64,000 bases of DNA from Clostridiales bacterium (lineage in GTDB: Bacteria; Bacillota; Clostridia; Oscillospirales; Oscillospiraceae), in NCBI GenBank assembly GCA_025757645.1, contig CP107216.1:1053501-1117500 (forward strand). The letters run 5' to 3'. The notes beneath the pieces are model-generated. The model did no database searches. It saw only the letters and a program-made list of their open reading frames with translations, and was not told the DNA's origin. Positions 15,253 through 23,564 of the stretch are shown here, piece after piece; position 1 is the stretch's first letter; every line of letters begins with the position of its first letter. The position numbers were made by a program, and so were the translations under genes.

Positions 15253-16728
15253 ATGAAAACGAACAAACGGTTTCTGGCGCTGTGTCTGGCGCTGTTGCTC
15301 GCGTGCGCGGTGCTGCCGGCCCCGACGGCGCAGGGCGCGGATGTGCAGCCGGCGCTCTCGGCCGCGCTGGCGCATCAGGCGGCGGCCGTCCCCTCGCCGG
15401 GCTACGGCGACGAGTGGACGGTGCTGGGCCTGGCCCGCGGCGGGTATTTTGCCGTGGACAGCGACTATTTTGCGCGCTACTATGCAGACGTCGCATCCAA
15501 AGCACCGGAGCTCACGGCGGCGTCCGGCAAGGCCGGCGCGCTCAACGCCTATAAATCCACGGACAATTCGCGCGTCATCCTCGCGCTGTCCGCCATCGGG
15601 CGCGACGCGACGCAGGTCGGCGGCTGCGACCTCACCGCGCCGTATACCGACTTTGCCTGGGTGCGCAATCAGGGCATCAACGGCCCGGTGTTTGCCCTGC
15701 TCGCGCTCGACAGCCGCAATTACCTGTCCGGCAGCGCGGTGCGCCGCCAGTGCGTGGATGCAATCCTCGCGGCGGAGCTCTCCGGCGGCGGCTGGGCGAT
15801 GAACGGCGCGGCAGCCGATCCGGACGTGACGGCCATGGTGCTGCAGGCGCTGGCGGCGTACCGCGGGGAGGCGGCCGTCGCGGCGGCCGTGTCGCGCGGC
15901 GTTGATACGCTCTCTGCCATGCAAAACGGCGACGGCGGCTTCACCTCGTGGGGCTCTGCCAACGCTGAGAGCGTCGCGCAGGTCATCGTCGCCTGCACGG
16001 CACTGGGCATCGACCCGGACACGGACAGCCGCTTCGTCAAAGACGGCGGCTCGGCGGTCGATGCACTGCTGACGTTTTACGATGCGGGCGCGGCCGCGTT
16101 CCGCCACAAGGCCTCCGGCGGCGTTGACAGCCTCGCCACGGAGCAGGCGGTGTATGCGCTCGTGGCCGTCTCGCGCTTCCAGCGCGGGCAGAGCGGCCTC
16201 TATCAGGAGACGGACGCGCCCACGGTCGAAACGCCCGCCGAGCCCGACGAGCCGGTCACGCGCGTGCTCTGCACGGCGGACGGCAGCGGCCTCATCCCGG
16301 CCGGATACCGCACGGTCGCCGTGTGCCTGCCGGATGCGGCGGCGGACAGCACGGTCACGTTTTCCGACGGGACGCAGCTGCTCTACAGCCCCGTGCTCTC
16401 TGAGCGCAGCGACACGCCGACGTGGGTCTGGCTCTTTGCGCCGGACGTGACGGATGATGCGCTCAACGACACGGCAAACTACACCGTGACGGAAGGTAAG
16501 GGGCCGGTGCTGACCGCCGGCGATGTGAATGCCGACGGCGTCATCAACGCGCAGGACGCGCTGAACATCCGCACGGCCTGCGCCGCCAGCACGGTCCCGG
16601 AGACGCAGCTGCTGCTGACGATGGACGTGGATCTTAACGGCCGCGTCGACGCGCAGGATGTGCGCGCGCTGGCCGACAGCTTTGTACAGAATACGGCGCT
16701 GCCCACGGCGCAGGAGGACGGACAATGA
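15253..16728 (+). CDS. Secreted alpha/alpha-barrel protein (terpenoid-cyclase/intrinsic-factor-like fold) with C-terminal dockerin
   Basis: 491 aa. Signal peptide (1-29, ALPAPTAQGA region). Residues about 50-325 form repeats of the prenyltransferase/squalene-cyclase toroid type, for example WTVLGLARGGYFAVDSDYFA, YKSTDNSRVILALSAIG, QGINGPVFALLALDSRNY and QNGDGGFTSWGSANAES. The same fold forms the N-terminal domain of intrinsic factor and transcobalamin. A beta-rich stretch (about 335-415) links to a type I dockerin at about 421-480 with two calcium loops, DVNADGVINAQDALNI and DVDLNGRVDAQDVRAL. No cyclase active-site motif is evident. First gene of the operon, after AGGAGG; it overlaps the next gene as ATGA. 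It is probably a surface ligand-binding protein; the ligand is unknown. Confidence 0.8.
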   Translation: MKTNKRFLALCLALLLACAVLPAPTAQGADVQPALSAALAHQAAAVPSPGYGDEWTVLGLARGGYFAVDSDYFARYYADVASKAPELTAASGKAGALNAYKSTDNSRVILALSAIGRDATQVGGCDLTAPYTDFAWVRNQGINGPVFALLALDSRNYLSGSAVRRQCVDAILAAELSGGGWAMNGAAADPDVTAMVLQALAAYRGEAAVAAAVSRGVDTLSAMQNGDGGFTSWGSANAESVAQVIVACTALGIDPDTDSRFVKDGGSAVDALLTFYDAGAAAFRHKASGGVDSLATEQAVYALVAVSRFQRGQSGLYQETDAPTVETPAEPDEPVTRVLCTADGSGLIPAGYRTVAVCLPDAAADSTVTFSDGTQLLYSPVLSERSDTPTWVWLFAPDVTDDALNDTANYTVTEGKGPVLTAGDVNADGVINAQDALNIRTACAASTVPETQLLLTMDVDLNGRVDAQDVRALADSFVQNTALPTAQEDGQ

Positions 16729-17282
16729 AGACTTTCTGGACGAAAAAGAACATTGCCATCGTGCTCGCCGTGCTGCTGGTCGCGGTGGTGGTGGTGCTGT
16801 GCATTGCCCTGCGGCAAAAGAGCGTCGAGGACACCGAGCCCACGCTCACGCTCACGTGCCAGAGCGCGGACGCGGACGGCGCGTGCACGGTCGATGTCGT
16901 GCTCTCCGGTCTGCCGGACGGTGCGCACTACGAGGCGGCGAGCCTCGCCGTGGCCTTTGACCCGACGCAGATCACGTTTCTCGGCACGGCGGACGGGGAC
17001 ATCCCGCTCGTGATGGGCAGCCTGCCGGAGTGGGAGAGCGACTCCGAGCGCGCCAACGAGACCGGCAGCGCGCGCGCCCTGTGCCTGCCGGAAGCGGGCA
17101 GCACGCTCGCCACATCGACGGGCAGCGTGCTCGTGCGGCTGCGCTTTCAGCTTGCCGACGGTGTGACGGAGGCGGCGCTGACGGTGTCGGACGCCGTGCT
17201 GGCCGCTGCGGACGAGACCGAGAGCCTTGCCACGACGACGGCCGCGCTCACGGTCGTGAATGCGACGGTGCAGCGTGGCTAA
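16725..17282 (+). CDS. Membrane-anchored cohesin-like protein
   Basis: 185 aa. One N-terminal membrane helix (about 9-28) and an extracellular domain of about 150 residues. It shows cohesin-type beta-sandwich features: LAVAFDPTQITFLGTADGD early in the domain and GSVLVRLRFQLADG followed by ALTVSDAVLAAADE late. The neighbouring gene ends in a dockerin, so this protein probably tethers the barrel protein to the cell membrane. A single cohesin on a membrane anchor, rather than a multi-cohesin scaffoldin, suggests a dedicated pair. The cohesin call rests on pattern and context. Confidence 0.65.
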   Translation: MKTFWTKKNIAIVLAVLLVAVVVVLCIALRQKSVEDTEPTLTLTCQSADADGACTVDVVLSGLPDGAHYEAASLAVAFDPTQITFLGTADGDIPLVMGSLPEWESDSERANETGSARALCLPEAGSTLATSTGSVLVRLRFQLADGVTEAALTVSDAVLAAADETESLATTTAALTVVNATVQRG

Positions 17283-17775
17283 GCGGCGCGCGCTCGCGCT
17301 GCTGCTGTGCCTGCTGCTTTTGCTGTGCACGGCTTGCGGCGGGCAGGCGCAGGAGGATGCCGGTGCGCTGCACTGCACGGTGCGGATCGAGTGCAGCACG
17401 GTGCTCGCGCACATGGACGACCTGAAGGCCGGCAAGGCGGACATCGTCCCGTCCGACGGCGTGCTCCTGCCGGAGACGACGGTCGCCTTTTCGGATGGGG
17501 ACACGGTGTTTGACGTGCTGCAGCAGGTCTGCCGCGCGCAGGGCATCCACATGGAGTCGACCTGGACGCCCGCGTACAACAGCGCCTATATCGAGGGCAT
17601 CGGCAACCTCTACGAATTTGACTGCGGCGAGCTGTCCGGCTGGATGTACAGCGTCAACGGCGTCTGGCCGGATTACGGCTGCAGCGGCTACACGCTCCAT
17701 GACGGCGACACCGTCGTCTGGAGCTATACGTGCGATCTCGGGCGCGACGTCGGCGCCCTGCAAGGAGAACCATGA
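17260..17775 (+). CDS. DUF4430 lipoprotein (transcobalamin-like C-terminal domain)
   Basis: 171 aa. Short basic N-terminus, hydrophobic core and a lipobox LLCTAC give an outer-face lipoprotein. The mature part is one DUF4430 domain: VAFSDGDTVFDVLQQVCRAQ, then GELSGWMYSVNGVWPDYG and YTLHDGDTVVWSYT. The C-terminal beta domain of vertebrate intrinsic factor and transcobalamin belongs to the same superfamily. It overlaps the cohesin-like gene (ATG 17260; a GTG at 17275 is an alternative start) and overlaps ecfT as ATGA. It is likely to work with the barrel protein and the ECF transporter. Confidence 0.85.
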   Translation: MRRCSVAKRRALALLLCLLLLLCTACGGQAQEDAGALHCTVRIECSTVLAHMDDLKAGKADIVPSDGVLLPETTVAFSDGDTVFDVLQQVCRAQGIHMESTWTPAYNSAYIEGIGNLYEFDCGELSGWMYSVNGVWPDYGCSGYTLHDGDTVVWSYTCDLGRDVGALQGEP

Positions 17776-18662
17776 ACGATTCCTTCTCGGCGCTGCACCC
17801 GGCGCTGACCTTTTGCTATTTTGCGGCCGTGCTGCTGCTGACGATGCTCGTGCTGCACCCGGTGTTTCTGGCGCTGAGCCTGCTGGGCGCGCTGGGCTAC
17901 TGCGCAGTGCTGCGCGGCTGGCGCAGCCTGGGGCGGACGCTCGGCTGGCTCGTGCCGTTTCTGGTACTGATGGCGGCGCTCAACGCGCTGCTGAACCACG
18001 CGGGCGTGACGATGCTGTTCTACCTGCCGAACGGCAACCCCGTCACGCGCGAGGCGCTGTGCTACGGCGCGGCCGCGGCGGCGATGTTCGCGGCCGTGAT
18101 TTTGTGGTTTCAGTGCTGCAATGTCGTCATGACGGCGGAAAAATATCTGTACGTGTTCGGCAGTGCGCTGCCGGGCGTGTCGCTGCTGCTGAGCATGGCG
18201 CTGCGGTTCGTGCCGAAATTTTCCGCGCACATCCGCTCTGTGCGCGCGGCGCAGGCGTCGCTCGGCTGCGGCACGCGCGAGGGCAGCGCGTGGCAGCGGC
18301 TGAAAAATGGCGCGCACATTTTGTCCGTCACCGTCTCGTGGGCGCTTGAGAGCGGCATCACGGCGGCGGACTCCATGAAGAGCCGGGGCTACGGCGCCGG
18401 CAGAAGAACGTATTTCGGCAATTACCGCTTCACCCGGCGCGACGGCGTGCTCAGCGCCGTGCTTGCGCTCGCACTTGCGGGCGTGTGTGCGGGCGTCGGC
18501 TGCGGCGCGCTGTATGTGCGCTACTACCCGTCGATCCGCATCGGCGGCAGCGGCGTGCTCGGCGCAGTGTGCATGGCGTGCTTTGCGCTGCTGTGCTTTC
18601 TGCCGCTGCTGCTTGATGGAAAGGAGGCGCTGACATGGCGTCGTTTGCGCTCGAACATCTGA
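17772..18662 (+). CDS. ecfT: ECF transporter transmembrane protein EcfT
   Basis: 296 aa. CbiQ/EcfT family coupling subunit: membrane helices at both ends and a cytoplasmic helical region with ADSMKSRGYGAGRR, the Arg-containing motif that contacts the ATPases. It links the two ATPase domains to the substrate-binding S component encoded downstream. It overlaps the DUF4430 gene (ATGA) and the ATPase gene by 28 nt, so it is tightly coupled. Confidence 0.9.
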   Translation: MNDSFSALHPALTFCYFAAVLLLTMLVLHPVFLALSLLGALGYCAVLRGWRSLGRTLGWLVPFLVLMAALNALLNHAGVTMLFYLPNGNPVTREALCYGAAAAAMFAAVILWFQCCNVVMTAEKYLYVFGSALPGVSLLLSMALRFVPKFSAHIRSVRAAQASLGCGTREGSAWQRLKNGAHILSVTVSWALESGITAADSMKSRGYGAGRRTYFGNYRFTRRDGVLSAVLALALAGVCAGVGCGALYVRYYPSIRIGGSGVLGAVCMACFALLCFLPLLLDGKEALTWRRLRSNI

Positions 18663-20245
18663 CGTTTACCTATCCGGGCCAGACGCGCCCGGCGCTGAGT
18701 GACCTCACGCTCACGATCCCGGAGGGGGCGGTCACGGTCCTCTGCGGCGAGAGCGGCAGCGGGAAATCCACCCTCCTGCGCCAGCTCAAGACCTGCCTCA
18801 CGCCGCACGGCACTGTCAGCGGCGCTGTGCGCCTTGGGGACGCGCTCCTAAAGGGCATCCCGTTTGCCGAGCAGGCGCGGCGCATCGGCTTCGTGCTCCA
18901 GCACCCGGACGACCAGATCGTGACGGACAAGGTGTTCCACGAGCTGGCGTTCGGGCTCGAGAGCCTTGGGTGCGAGGAAAAAACCATGCGCCTGTGCGTC
19001 GCCGAGATGGCGAGCTACTTCGGCATTGCCGACTGGTTCGACCGCGACGTGGCCGCGCTCTCCAGCGGCCAGAAGCAGATGCTCAACCTCGCGTCCGTCG
19101 TGGTCATGCGGCCGGACGTGCTCATTCTGGACGAGCCGACGAGCCAACTCGACCCCATTGCGGCGAGCACCTTTCTGCACACGCTGCGCAAGCTCAACGA
19201 GGAGCTGGGGCTGACGATCCTGCTGTCCGAGCAGCGGCTGGAGGAGGCTGTGCCGCTGGCCGACCACCTCATCGTGCTCGAGCAGGGGCGGCTGCTGGCC
19301 GCCGGCGCGCCGCAGGAGGCGGCGGCCGCAGTGCGCGGCCACGCGATCTTTTCCGCCATGCCCACGGCGGCACGCATCGCCGCCGCCCTCGGCGAGACGG
19401 AGCGTCTGCCGCTCACCGTGCGCGCGGGCAGAGCGTATCTGGGGCGCTTTGCTCCGCACCCGATGCCGGCCGCGGCGCCCGCGCCCGTGGACACGCCCCC
19501 GGTGCTGACCGTGCGCGACGGCTGGTTTCGCTACGCGCAGGGCAGCGCGGACGTGCTGCGCAATTTCTCGCTCACGCTGCGCCCGGGCGAGCTCTACGCG
19601 CTCACCGGCAGCAACGGCAGCGGCAAGACGACGGCGCTCGGCGTGCTCTCCGGACGGCTGCGGCTGTACCGCGGCAGCGTGTATCTCGACGGGAAGAAGC
19701 AGCGCGCGCTCCAGCCCCTGCGCGACGGCATCGCCGCCGTGCCGCAGGATCCGCGCACGCTCTTCGCGGCTGACACGGTGCGCGCCGATCTCGCATCGCT
19801 CGGCAGGGACGCCGCGCTGGTGGACACGGTCGTGCGGCAGATGGCGCTCGCGCCGCTGCTCGACCGGCATCCCTTTGATCTCTCCGGCGGCGAGCAGCAG
19901 CGCGCCGCGCTGGCGAAGGTGCTGCTCATGCAGCCGCGCGTGCTGCTGCTCGACGAGCCGACGAAGGGCATGGACGGCGCGTTCAAAGAAGAATTCGGCG
20001 CGCTTTTGCGCGCGCTCTGCGCGCAGGGCACGGCCGTATGCGTCGTGAGCCACGATGTGGAATTCTGCGCGCAGTATGCCGACCGCTGCGGCCTGCTCTT
20101 TCGCGGCGAGGTCGTGACGGAAAACGCCGCGCGCGCCTTTTTCTCCGATCATTATTTTTACACCACGGCGGCCGCGCGCATCGCGCGTGAGGCCGCGCCC
20201 GGCGCGGTGCTGTGCGGGGAGGTCGTACAATGTCTCACCGACTGA
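18635..20245 (+). CDS. Fused ECF transporter ATPase (EcfA-EcfA')
   Basis: 536 aa. Two ABC domains in one chain. The first (about 1-230) has Walker A GESGSGKST, signature LSSGQKQML and Walker B VLILDEPTSQLD. The second (about 285-500) has GSNGSGKTT, LSGGEQQRA and VLLLDEPTKGMD. Both domains look catalytically intact. Most ECF systems encode the two ATPases separately; fused forms occur in dedicated (group I) transporters. AAGGAGG precedes ATG 18635. It drives uptake through EcfT and the S component. Confidence 0.92.
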   Translation: MASFALEHLTFTYPGQTRPALSDLTLTIPEGAVTVLCGESGSGKSTLLRQLKTCLTPHGTVSGAVRLGDALLKGIPFAEQARRIGFVLQHPDDQIVTDKVFHELAFGLESLGCEEKTMRLCVAEMASYFGIADWFDRDVAALSSGQKQMLNLASVVVMRPDVLILDEPTSQLDPIAASTFLHTLRKLNEELGLTILLSEQRLEEAVPLADHLIVLEQGRLLAAGAPQEAAAAVRGHAIFSAMPTAARIAAALGETERLPLTVRAGRAYLGRFAPHPMPAAAPAPVDTPPVLTVRDGWFRYAQGSADVLRNFSLTLRPGELYALTGSNGSGKTTALGVLSGRLRLYRGSVYLDGKKQRALQPLRDGIAAVPQDPRTLFAADTVRADLASLGRDAALVDTVVRQMALAPLLDRHPFDLSGGEQQRAALAKVLLMQPRVLLLDEPTKGMDGAFKEEFGALLRALCAQGTAVCVVSHDVEFCAQYADRCGLLFRGEVVTENAARAFFSDHYFYTTAAARIAREAAPGAVLCGEVVQCLTD

Positions 20246-20931
20246 CGCGGCGCACCTGGGCCGCGCTCGGCATCTTGCTCGTGGCGATCCCGGCGCTGAT
20301 GGCGGTGTTCGTGTGCGTGTGGGACGAGCGGAAGTACTACCTCACGTCGCTGCTGCTCGTGGGGCTGATGTTCGTGCCGTTCGTGCTGCGGTTTGAAGGC
20401 CGCAGACCGCAGGCGCGCGAGCTCGTGCTGCTTGCAACGATGACGGCGCTGGCCGTGGCCGGGCGCGCGGCGTTTTACTGGCTGCCGCAGTGCAAGCCCG
20501 TGTGCGCGATCGTGATCCTCACGGCCGTGGCCTTCACGCCGGAGGCGGGCTTTGTCACCGGCGCGGCGGCGGGCCTGATCTCGAACTTTTTCTTCGGTCA
20601 GGGGCCGTGGACGCCGTGGCAGATGCTCGGCTTCGGGCTCGTGGGCTTTCTCGGCGGCGTGCTGTTTGCCGGGCGGAAGGTACGGCTCGTGCCGCTGCTG
20701 CTCTACGGCTTTTTCTCGGTGCTCATCGTCTACGGCGTGCTGCTCGATACGGCGAGCATGCTCATGTACAACGCCGTGCCCTCGTGGCAGCTGTGGCTTG
20801 CGACCTGCGCATCGGGGTTTGTATTTAACCTCATCCACGCGGGTGCGACGGCCGTGTTTCTGCTCCTGCTGCATCAGCCGCTATTGCGTAAACTCGCGCG
20901 TGTGAAAGAAAAATACGGACTTCTGGAATGA
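20230..20931 (+). CDS. ECF transporter S component
   Basis: 233 aa with about six to seven membrane helices. The core GFVTGAAAGLISNFFFGQGPWTPWQM-type region (split here as GFVTGAAAGLISNFFFGQ and GPWTPWQMLGFG) followed by GFLGGVLFAG is characteristic of a large S-component family in Firmicutes that includes candidate cobalamin transporters. This subunit should give the operon its substrate specificity. GGGGAGG precedes ATG 20230, inside the end of the ATPase gene. The substrate is not shown by a riboswitch or a biosynthesis gene. Confidence 0.82.
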   Translation: MSHRLTRRTWAALGILLVAIPALMAVFVCVWDERKYYLTSLLLVGLMFVPFVLRFEGRRPQARELVLLATMTALAVAGRAAFYWLPQCKPVCAIVILTAVAFTPEAGFVTGAAAGLISNFFFGQGPWTPWQMLGFGLVGFLGGVLFAGRKVRLVPLLLYGFFSVLIVYGVLLDTASMLMYNAVPSWQLWLATCASGFVFNLIHAGATAVFLLLLHQPLLRKLARVKEKYGLLE

Positions 20932-20967
20932 AAAACCTCCGCATCCGATCGGATGCGGAGGTTTTTT
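20932..20967. terminator. Bidirectional terminator after the ECF operon
   Basis: 16-bp stem (20932-20947 with 20950-20965), 2-nt loop, T-run on the plus side and A-run on the minus side; it also ends the opposing MBL gene. Confidence 0.92.
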
Positions 20968-20976
20968 GCATGCACT

Positions 20977-21855
20977 TCATGCCTGCTGCCAGAGCAGACG
21001 ATTGTCGTCAAAGACGGCGCGGAGTCTGCCGCTGTCCTTCAGCCACGCGAGGTAGGAGCGCACTGTGCTGCCGACGAGCACGTACTGCTCAAAGTTCATC
21101 ACGAGATCAAAGCGCCGGAACAACTGCTGCAAGACCGCCTCGAACGTCTGCGGTTTCTGGCAGAGCTCCGTGATGATGTCTGCGATCTCGAGCACCTTGT
21201 CGATGTTGTACTGCGCGAGCGGGGCGATGTCCTCCGTGGCCGCGGCGTGCGCGGGCACGAAGGCGCGGGCGGTGAGCGTCTTGACCATTTCGAGCGTGTT
21301 CAGGTAGGCTGCAACGTCGTAGAGGAAGCCAATCTGGTACTTTTCCAGCGTCTCCCGGCTCGACAGGCAGTCGGCCAGATACACCACGTCGTCCGGCGTG
21401 CGAAAGCCCACCATGTCGAAAAAGTGCCCCGGCAGCGAAAGCCACTCAAACCCCTCCGGCAGGCACGCCGGGGTCAGCTCCTGCGCGTCGCTGGGCTTGG
21501 CCATGAGGAACTTGTGCTGCAGCTCCTTCGGCGGATAGCCGCCGTAGAGAAACGACGGCTCGAGCACCGGGTGGCGCGTGAAATCGCACTCGATGCCGGG
21601 GGCGTAGACCTTGCAGCCGGTCTGGTTTTGCAGGTACTGGTTGCCGCCGATGTGGTCGGCGTTGGAGTGCGTGTTGTAGATGGCGGTCAGGTGCCAGCCA
21701 TTGGCGTCGAGAATCTGGCGCACCTTGCGCCCGGCCTCCTTGTCGTTGCCGCTGTCGATGAGGCAGACGTCGGTGTCGTTCAGGCGCACGAGGCCGATCT
21801 TGGCCGGGCTCTGGATGTAGTAGCTGTTTCCGGCCACCTGGGTCAGTTCATACAT
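20977..21855 (-). CDS. Metallo-beta-lactamase fold hydrolase with variant metal motif
   Basis: 292 aa. MBL fold: VCLIDSGNDKEAG, the metal loop YNTHSNADHIGGN, LPGHFFDMVGF and VYLADCLSS, plus an extra C-terminal helical/winged part after residue 210. The usual THxHxDH reads THSNADH here, so the second His is Asn; this may change or weaken one metal site. The reaction is unknown. It lies 17 nt after the M3 peptidase gene and is probably in one transcript with it and the LysR gene. Confidence 0.8.
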   Translation of the reverse strand: MYELTQVAGNSYYIQSPAKIGLVRLNDTDVCLIDSGNDKEAGRKVRQILDANGWHLTAIYNTHSNADHIGGNQYLQNQTGCKVYAPGIECDFTRHPVLEPSFLYGGYPPKELQHKFLMAKPSDAQELTPACLPEGFEWLSLPGHFFDMVGFRTPDDVVYLADCLSSRETLEKYQIGFLYDVAAYLNTLEMVKTLTARAFVPAHAAATEDIAPLAQYNIDKVLEIADIITELCQKPQTFEAVLQQLFRRFDLVMNFEQYVLVGSTVRSYLAWLKDSGRLRAVFDDNRLLWQQA

Positions 21856-21872
21856 GGCGGTGTCCTCCCTTG

Positions 21873-23564
21873 TCAGACGGTGTGTTTGCGGATGAGCGGC
21901 TCTACCCGTGCTGCCAGCTGCGCGAGCGCGCCCGGCTCGAACGGGGAGCGGAAGCCGGCCTCGGCCAGCAGATCCGTCCAGAGCTTTTCGCCGCCCTGCT
22001 GCGACAGGTGCAGGTAGCGGGCGAAGGCGTCGTCATAATCGTCCTGCGACGCGAGCAGGAACTGGAACGCCGCCGTCTGCGCCAGACAGTAGTCGATGTA
22101 GTAAAACGGCGTCTCGTAGATGTGCATCTGGTACTGCCAGCGTGTGCCGCGCTCGAGATACGGGATGCCGCTCTGGTCGATGTACGGGCGGTATTTCGCC
22201 TCCAGCTCCAGCCAGACGGCGTTGCGCTCGGCCGGGGTAAGGCCGGGCTCGGCATAGACGCGGTGCTGGAATTCGTCCACCATCGTGCCGTAGGGCAGGA
22301 AGCTGAGCGCATCGAGCGCGTGCTGGAAGCGGTAGCGCTCCGCGTCGCCCGCCTTGGGGAAGAAAGCGTCGAGATATGGCCAGGCGAAAAACTCCATGCT
22401 CATCGAGTGCGTCTCGGCGGTCTCCATGCCGCCGCAGCCGAGCTCCAGCGCGAAGCGGTTGTCCGCGATCAGGTAGGCGTTGAGCGCGTGGCCGGCCTCG
22501 TGCGTCACGACGTCCACGTCGCCGGACGTGCCGTTGAAGTTTGCGAGGATGAACGGCTGCCGGAATTTCGGGAACTCCGTGCAGTAGCCGCCGCCCCACT
22601 TGTTCGGGCGGGACTCCACGTCAAAGGCTTCGTTTTCGCACATCATGCGGAAAAATGCGCCCGGCACGTCGCCCATGGCATCGTACATCTTCTGCGCTGC
22701 CGCAAACAGGTCGTCCTTGCCGCAGGGCGTCGGGTCGCCGCCGGGGGTGAAAAATTCGTTGTCGTAGAGCCGGAACGTGTCGATGCCGAGACGCTTCGCG
22801 TTTTCCAGCCGCAGCCGGGACACGACCGGCACGATGTCGCGCACGATGTTCTCGCGGAAGGCCTGAACGGCCTGCACGTCGTAGCACATGCGCTCCATGC
22901 GGCAGTAGCCGAGCTCAATGAAGTTTTGATAGCCCATCTTTTTGGCCATCCGGTCGCGCACGTGCACGAGCCGGTCAAAGATATCGTCCAGCTGCGCGCT
23001 GTGCGCTTCCAGCGTCGTGCCGAGGGCCTCGTAACATTCCCTGCGTGTGGCGCGGTCGGCGCTGCGGGCGTATTTCATCAGCATCGGCCGCGGCAGCTGC
23101 TCGCCCCGGAAGGGGAAGAGCATGCCCGCCATGAGCTGGGCGTATTCGCTCACGAGCTTGTTCTCCTCGACCATGTCGTCGATGATCTCCGGCGACATGC
23201 TCCGCCGCTGCAGCTCCATGCTGCGCAGCAGGATCGGCGAGAGCGCCGTCTCGAGTTCTTTTCGAAACGGGCTGTCGAGCACGGCGGAGGTGTACTGCAG
23301 CGCGAGATTTTCGACCTCCGGGCCGATCTCGTCGTAGTAGTCCTTTTCCGCCAGATAAAACGGGTCTACGGTGTTGATCGTGTAGCGCATGTACGACAGC
23401 GACTGCGCCGTGGCGTACTCCGTCGTGAGCGAGAGATATTCCGCCCGCGCGGCGAGAATTTCCTCGACGCTCTGCGCTGCCTTTACGCGCTCGATCACGC
23501 GCTGCAGGCCCTCGGTCATTTCCTCGCGCGTCACGCGCCGGTAGGGGAGTTCGGATACTTTCAT
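21873..23564 (-). CDS. M3 family oligoendopeptidase (PepF-like)
   Basis: 563 aa. Zinc metallopeptidase of clan MA: VVTHEAGHALNAY provides the HExxH site (H355, E356, H359) and METAETHSMSMEFF the third Glu ligand. The all-helical N-terminal part and overall length fit bacterial oligopeptidases that trim short peptides in the cytoplasm. ATG 23564 follows AAAGGAG. The start overlaps the LysR stop as ATGA, so the regulator and peptidase are translated together. Confidence 0.9.
   Translation of the reverse strand: MKVSELPYRRVTREEMTEGLQRVIERVKAAQSVEEILAARAEYLSLTTEYATAQSLSYMRYTINTVDPFYLAEKDYYDEIGPEVENLALQYTSAVLDSPFRKELETALSPILLRSMELQRRSMSPEIIDDMVEENKLVSEYAQLMAGMLFPFRGEQLPRPMLMKYARSADRATRRECYEALGTTLEAHSAQLDDIFDRLVHVRDRMAKKMGYQNFIELGYCRMERMCYDVQAVQAFRENIVRDIVPVVSRLRLENAKRLGIDTFRLYDNEFFTPGGDPTPCGKDDLFAAAQKMYDAMGDVPGAFFRMMCENEAFDVESRPNKWGGGYCTEFPKFRQPFILANFNGTSGDVDVVTHEAGHALNAYLIADNRFALELGCGGMETAETHSMSMEFFAWPYLDAFFPKAGDAERYRFQHALDALSFLPYGTMVDEFQHRVYAEPGLTPAERNAVWLELEAKYRPYIDQSGIPYLERGTRWQYQMHIYETPFYYIDYCLAQTAAFQFLLASQDDYDDAFARYLHLSQQGGEKLWTDLLAEAGFRSPFEPGALAQLAARVEPLIRKHTV

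Noticed and set aside
17275..17277. GTG as the start of the DUF4430 lipoprotein
   Set aside because: Possible, since it overlaps the previous stop, but ATG 17260 gives a more basic signal peptide start. Kept as an alternative only.
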